From Cyanobacteriota bacterium (lineage in GTDB: Bacteria; Cyanobacteriota; Cyanobacteriia; Phormidesmidales; Phormidesmidaceae): a DNA stretch of 7,056 nt. The stretch lies in assembly GCA_027483425.1 (NCBI GenBank), contig JAIXUR010000542.1, positions 1 through 7,056 on the forward strand, written 5' to 3'. The notes under the pieces are model-generated. The model was not told where the DNA came from. It saw nothing but the letters and a program-made list of their open reading frames with translations, and did not search any database. The stretch's first letter is position 1, and each line of letters opens with the position of its first letter. Shown piece by piece: positions 6,239-7,056 of this stretch. Both the position numbers and the translations under genes were made by a program.

Positions 6239-7056
6239 GAATTGACCGCATCGAGATCCGCAACTTCAAAAAGTTTTCGGACTTCGCCCTCGATCTCCAT
6301 CCCCAGTTCACCCTATTGGTGGGCGATAACGGCACGGGAAAAACCTCCTTGCTAGATGCTTTGGCCATTGCTGCTGGCGTGTGGCTCGTCAACGCTCCTG
6401 ATACCACCCTATCCAACAGCAAGCGAAACATCCTCACCAGCGAAATTCACCTAGAGGCCATTAAAGATACTACTCAATTTATCGAATGTAAACCCGTTCA
6501 AATTAAAGCGATAGGAAATATTGGTGATCAATCCGTTGAATGGTTGCGGCAAATTAAAGAACATGGCTCCCGCACCTCCAACGCCGAAGCTAAAACAGCC
6601 CTAGAGTTGATTGGCGATCTGTATCGACGCGGTCAAGCAGGGGAAGAGCTTTGGTTTCCCATTGTGGCATACTACGGTGCAGGGCGAGCTTGGCTTCCCT
6701 CCAACAAAACTGACCCTAAAGCTCAACCTGGAAAAGGTGTTTCTCGTCGCTGGCACGCCTTTTACGACTGCTTTGAAGAACGCATTCGGATCGCTGATCT
6801 ACAAACCTGGTTTCAGCGGGAAGCCTTGGCTGCCCTTAACCAGCAAGGCGTCATGCGACAGAGTTTTCAGGTTGTCAAGCATGCCATTTTGCGCTGCATT
6901 CCTGGTGGCGACGATCTGCGGTTTGATGGTTTTCGCTCTGAAATTGTTGTCTCCATTGATCATCAATCTATTCCCTTTGGCAACCTCAGCGCCGGGCAAA
7001 AGATGATGGTAGCCTTGATTGCAGATATTGCTATCAAAGTTGTTACCCAAAATGCA
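6235..7056 (+). CDS. AAA/ABC-type ATPase, N-terminal 274 aa (COG3950/PtuA-like); C-terminus beyond window
   Basis: An ATPase of the SMC/OLD-like ABC class. It opens with MRIDRIEIRNFKKFSDFALDL, then Walker A G30-DNGTGKT-S (30-38) and an aromatic motif YYGAGRAW (147-154). Near the window end is an ABC signature LSAGQKMM (251-258). Walker B, expected some 20-40 residues later, lies beyond 7056. The order RIEIRNF...LVGDNGTGKTSLLDALAIA...YYGxGRxW...LSxGQ resembles 'predicted ATP-binding proteins involved in virulence', the group I associate with Septu PtuA and retron-linked ATPases; the exact family needs a profile search. The frame is open to the window edge. Base use is more AT-rich than in purD (by hand count, row 6481-6540 has 21 G+C of 60, row 4921-4980 has 40 of 60). 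The ATG overlaps the stop of the nucleotidyltransferase gene. Confidence 0.85.
   Translation, partial: MRIDRIEIRNFKKFSDFALDLHPQFTLLVGDNGTGKTSLLDALAIAAGVWLVNAPDTTLSNSKRNILTSEIHLEAIKDTTQFIECKPVQIKAIGNIGDQSVEWLRQIKEHGSRTSNAEAKTALELIGDLYRRGQAGEELWFPIVAYYGAGRAWLPSNKTDPKAQPGKGVSRRWHAFYDCFEERIRIADLQTWFQREALAALNQQGVMRQSFQVVKHAILRCIPGGDDLRFDGFRSEIVVSIDHQSIPFGNLSAGQKMMVALIADIAIKVVTQNA

Noticed and set aside
6129..6437. 102-residue minus-strand frame across the nucleotidyltransferase-ATPase junction
   Set aside because: It is antisense to two genes with clear motifs and an ATGA overlap.
6611..7006. 131-residue plus-strand frame
   Set aside because: It is in another frame inside the ATPase gene, whose motifs continue through this stretch.

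Overview
The window looks like chromosomal DNA of a cyanobacterium, probably a GC-rich filamentous lineage of the Leptolyngbya/Nodosilinea type; the genus is an inference. Three things support this. The palindrome GCGATCGC (HIP1) was found 11 times by eye, mostly inside genes. Several proteins belong to families I know mainly from cyanobacteria and plastid lineages (DUF2854, DUF3326, an Rcp1-like receiver). The house-keeping genes are strongly GC-rich.

Layout. Positions 1-305 (minus strand) hold the N-terminal part of a DUF2854 membrane protein, which runs off the left edge. A divergent spacer follows, carrying a perfect GTAG-headed hairpin. On the plus strand come a 57-residue conserved helical protein (530-703), a plant-type [2Fe-2S] ferredoxin with a C-terminal tail (773-1090), a second GTAG-headed palindrome, a 60-residue small protein (1198-1380) and a DUF3326 protein (1396-2541). 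A two-gene signalling unit follows: a stand-alone receiver (2646-3077) and a receiver-histidine kinase (3129-4370). Next is purD, the GAR synthetase of purine synthesis (4466-5740).

The right end differs in character. A minimal nucleotidyltransferase (5864-6238) is coupled by an ATGA overlap to an AAA/ABC-type ATPase (6235 to the window edge, C-terminus missing). The ATPase resembles the 'predicted ATP-binding protein involved in virulence' group, whose members occur in Septu- and retron-type anti-phage modules. Base composition falls visibly here, and no HIP1 site is seen after 5931. This pair is the best candidate for an accessory, possibly defensive, system, but its decisive part (Walker B and the next gene) lies outside the window.

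Other points of interest are two different hairpins that both begin with GTAG, as in REP elements mobilised by RAYT transposases; two short tandem duplications at gene ends (15 bp at the DUF2854 start, 13 bp across the stop of the 57-residue gene); and an inverted repeat with a -10-like hexamer in its loop ahead of the two-component genes. No tRNA, rRNA, CRISPR array or insertion sequence was seen, and no gene-free stretch exceeds 300 bases.
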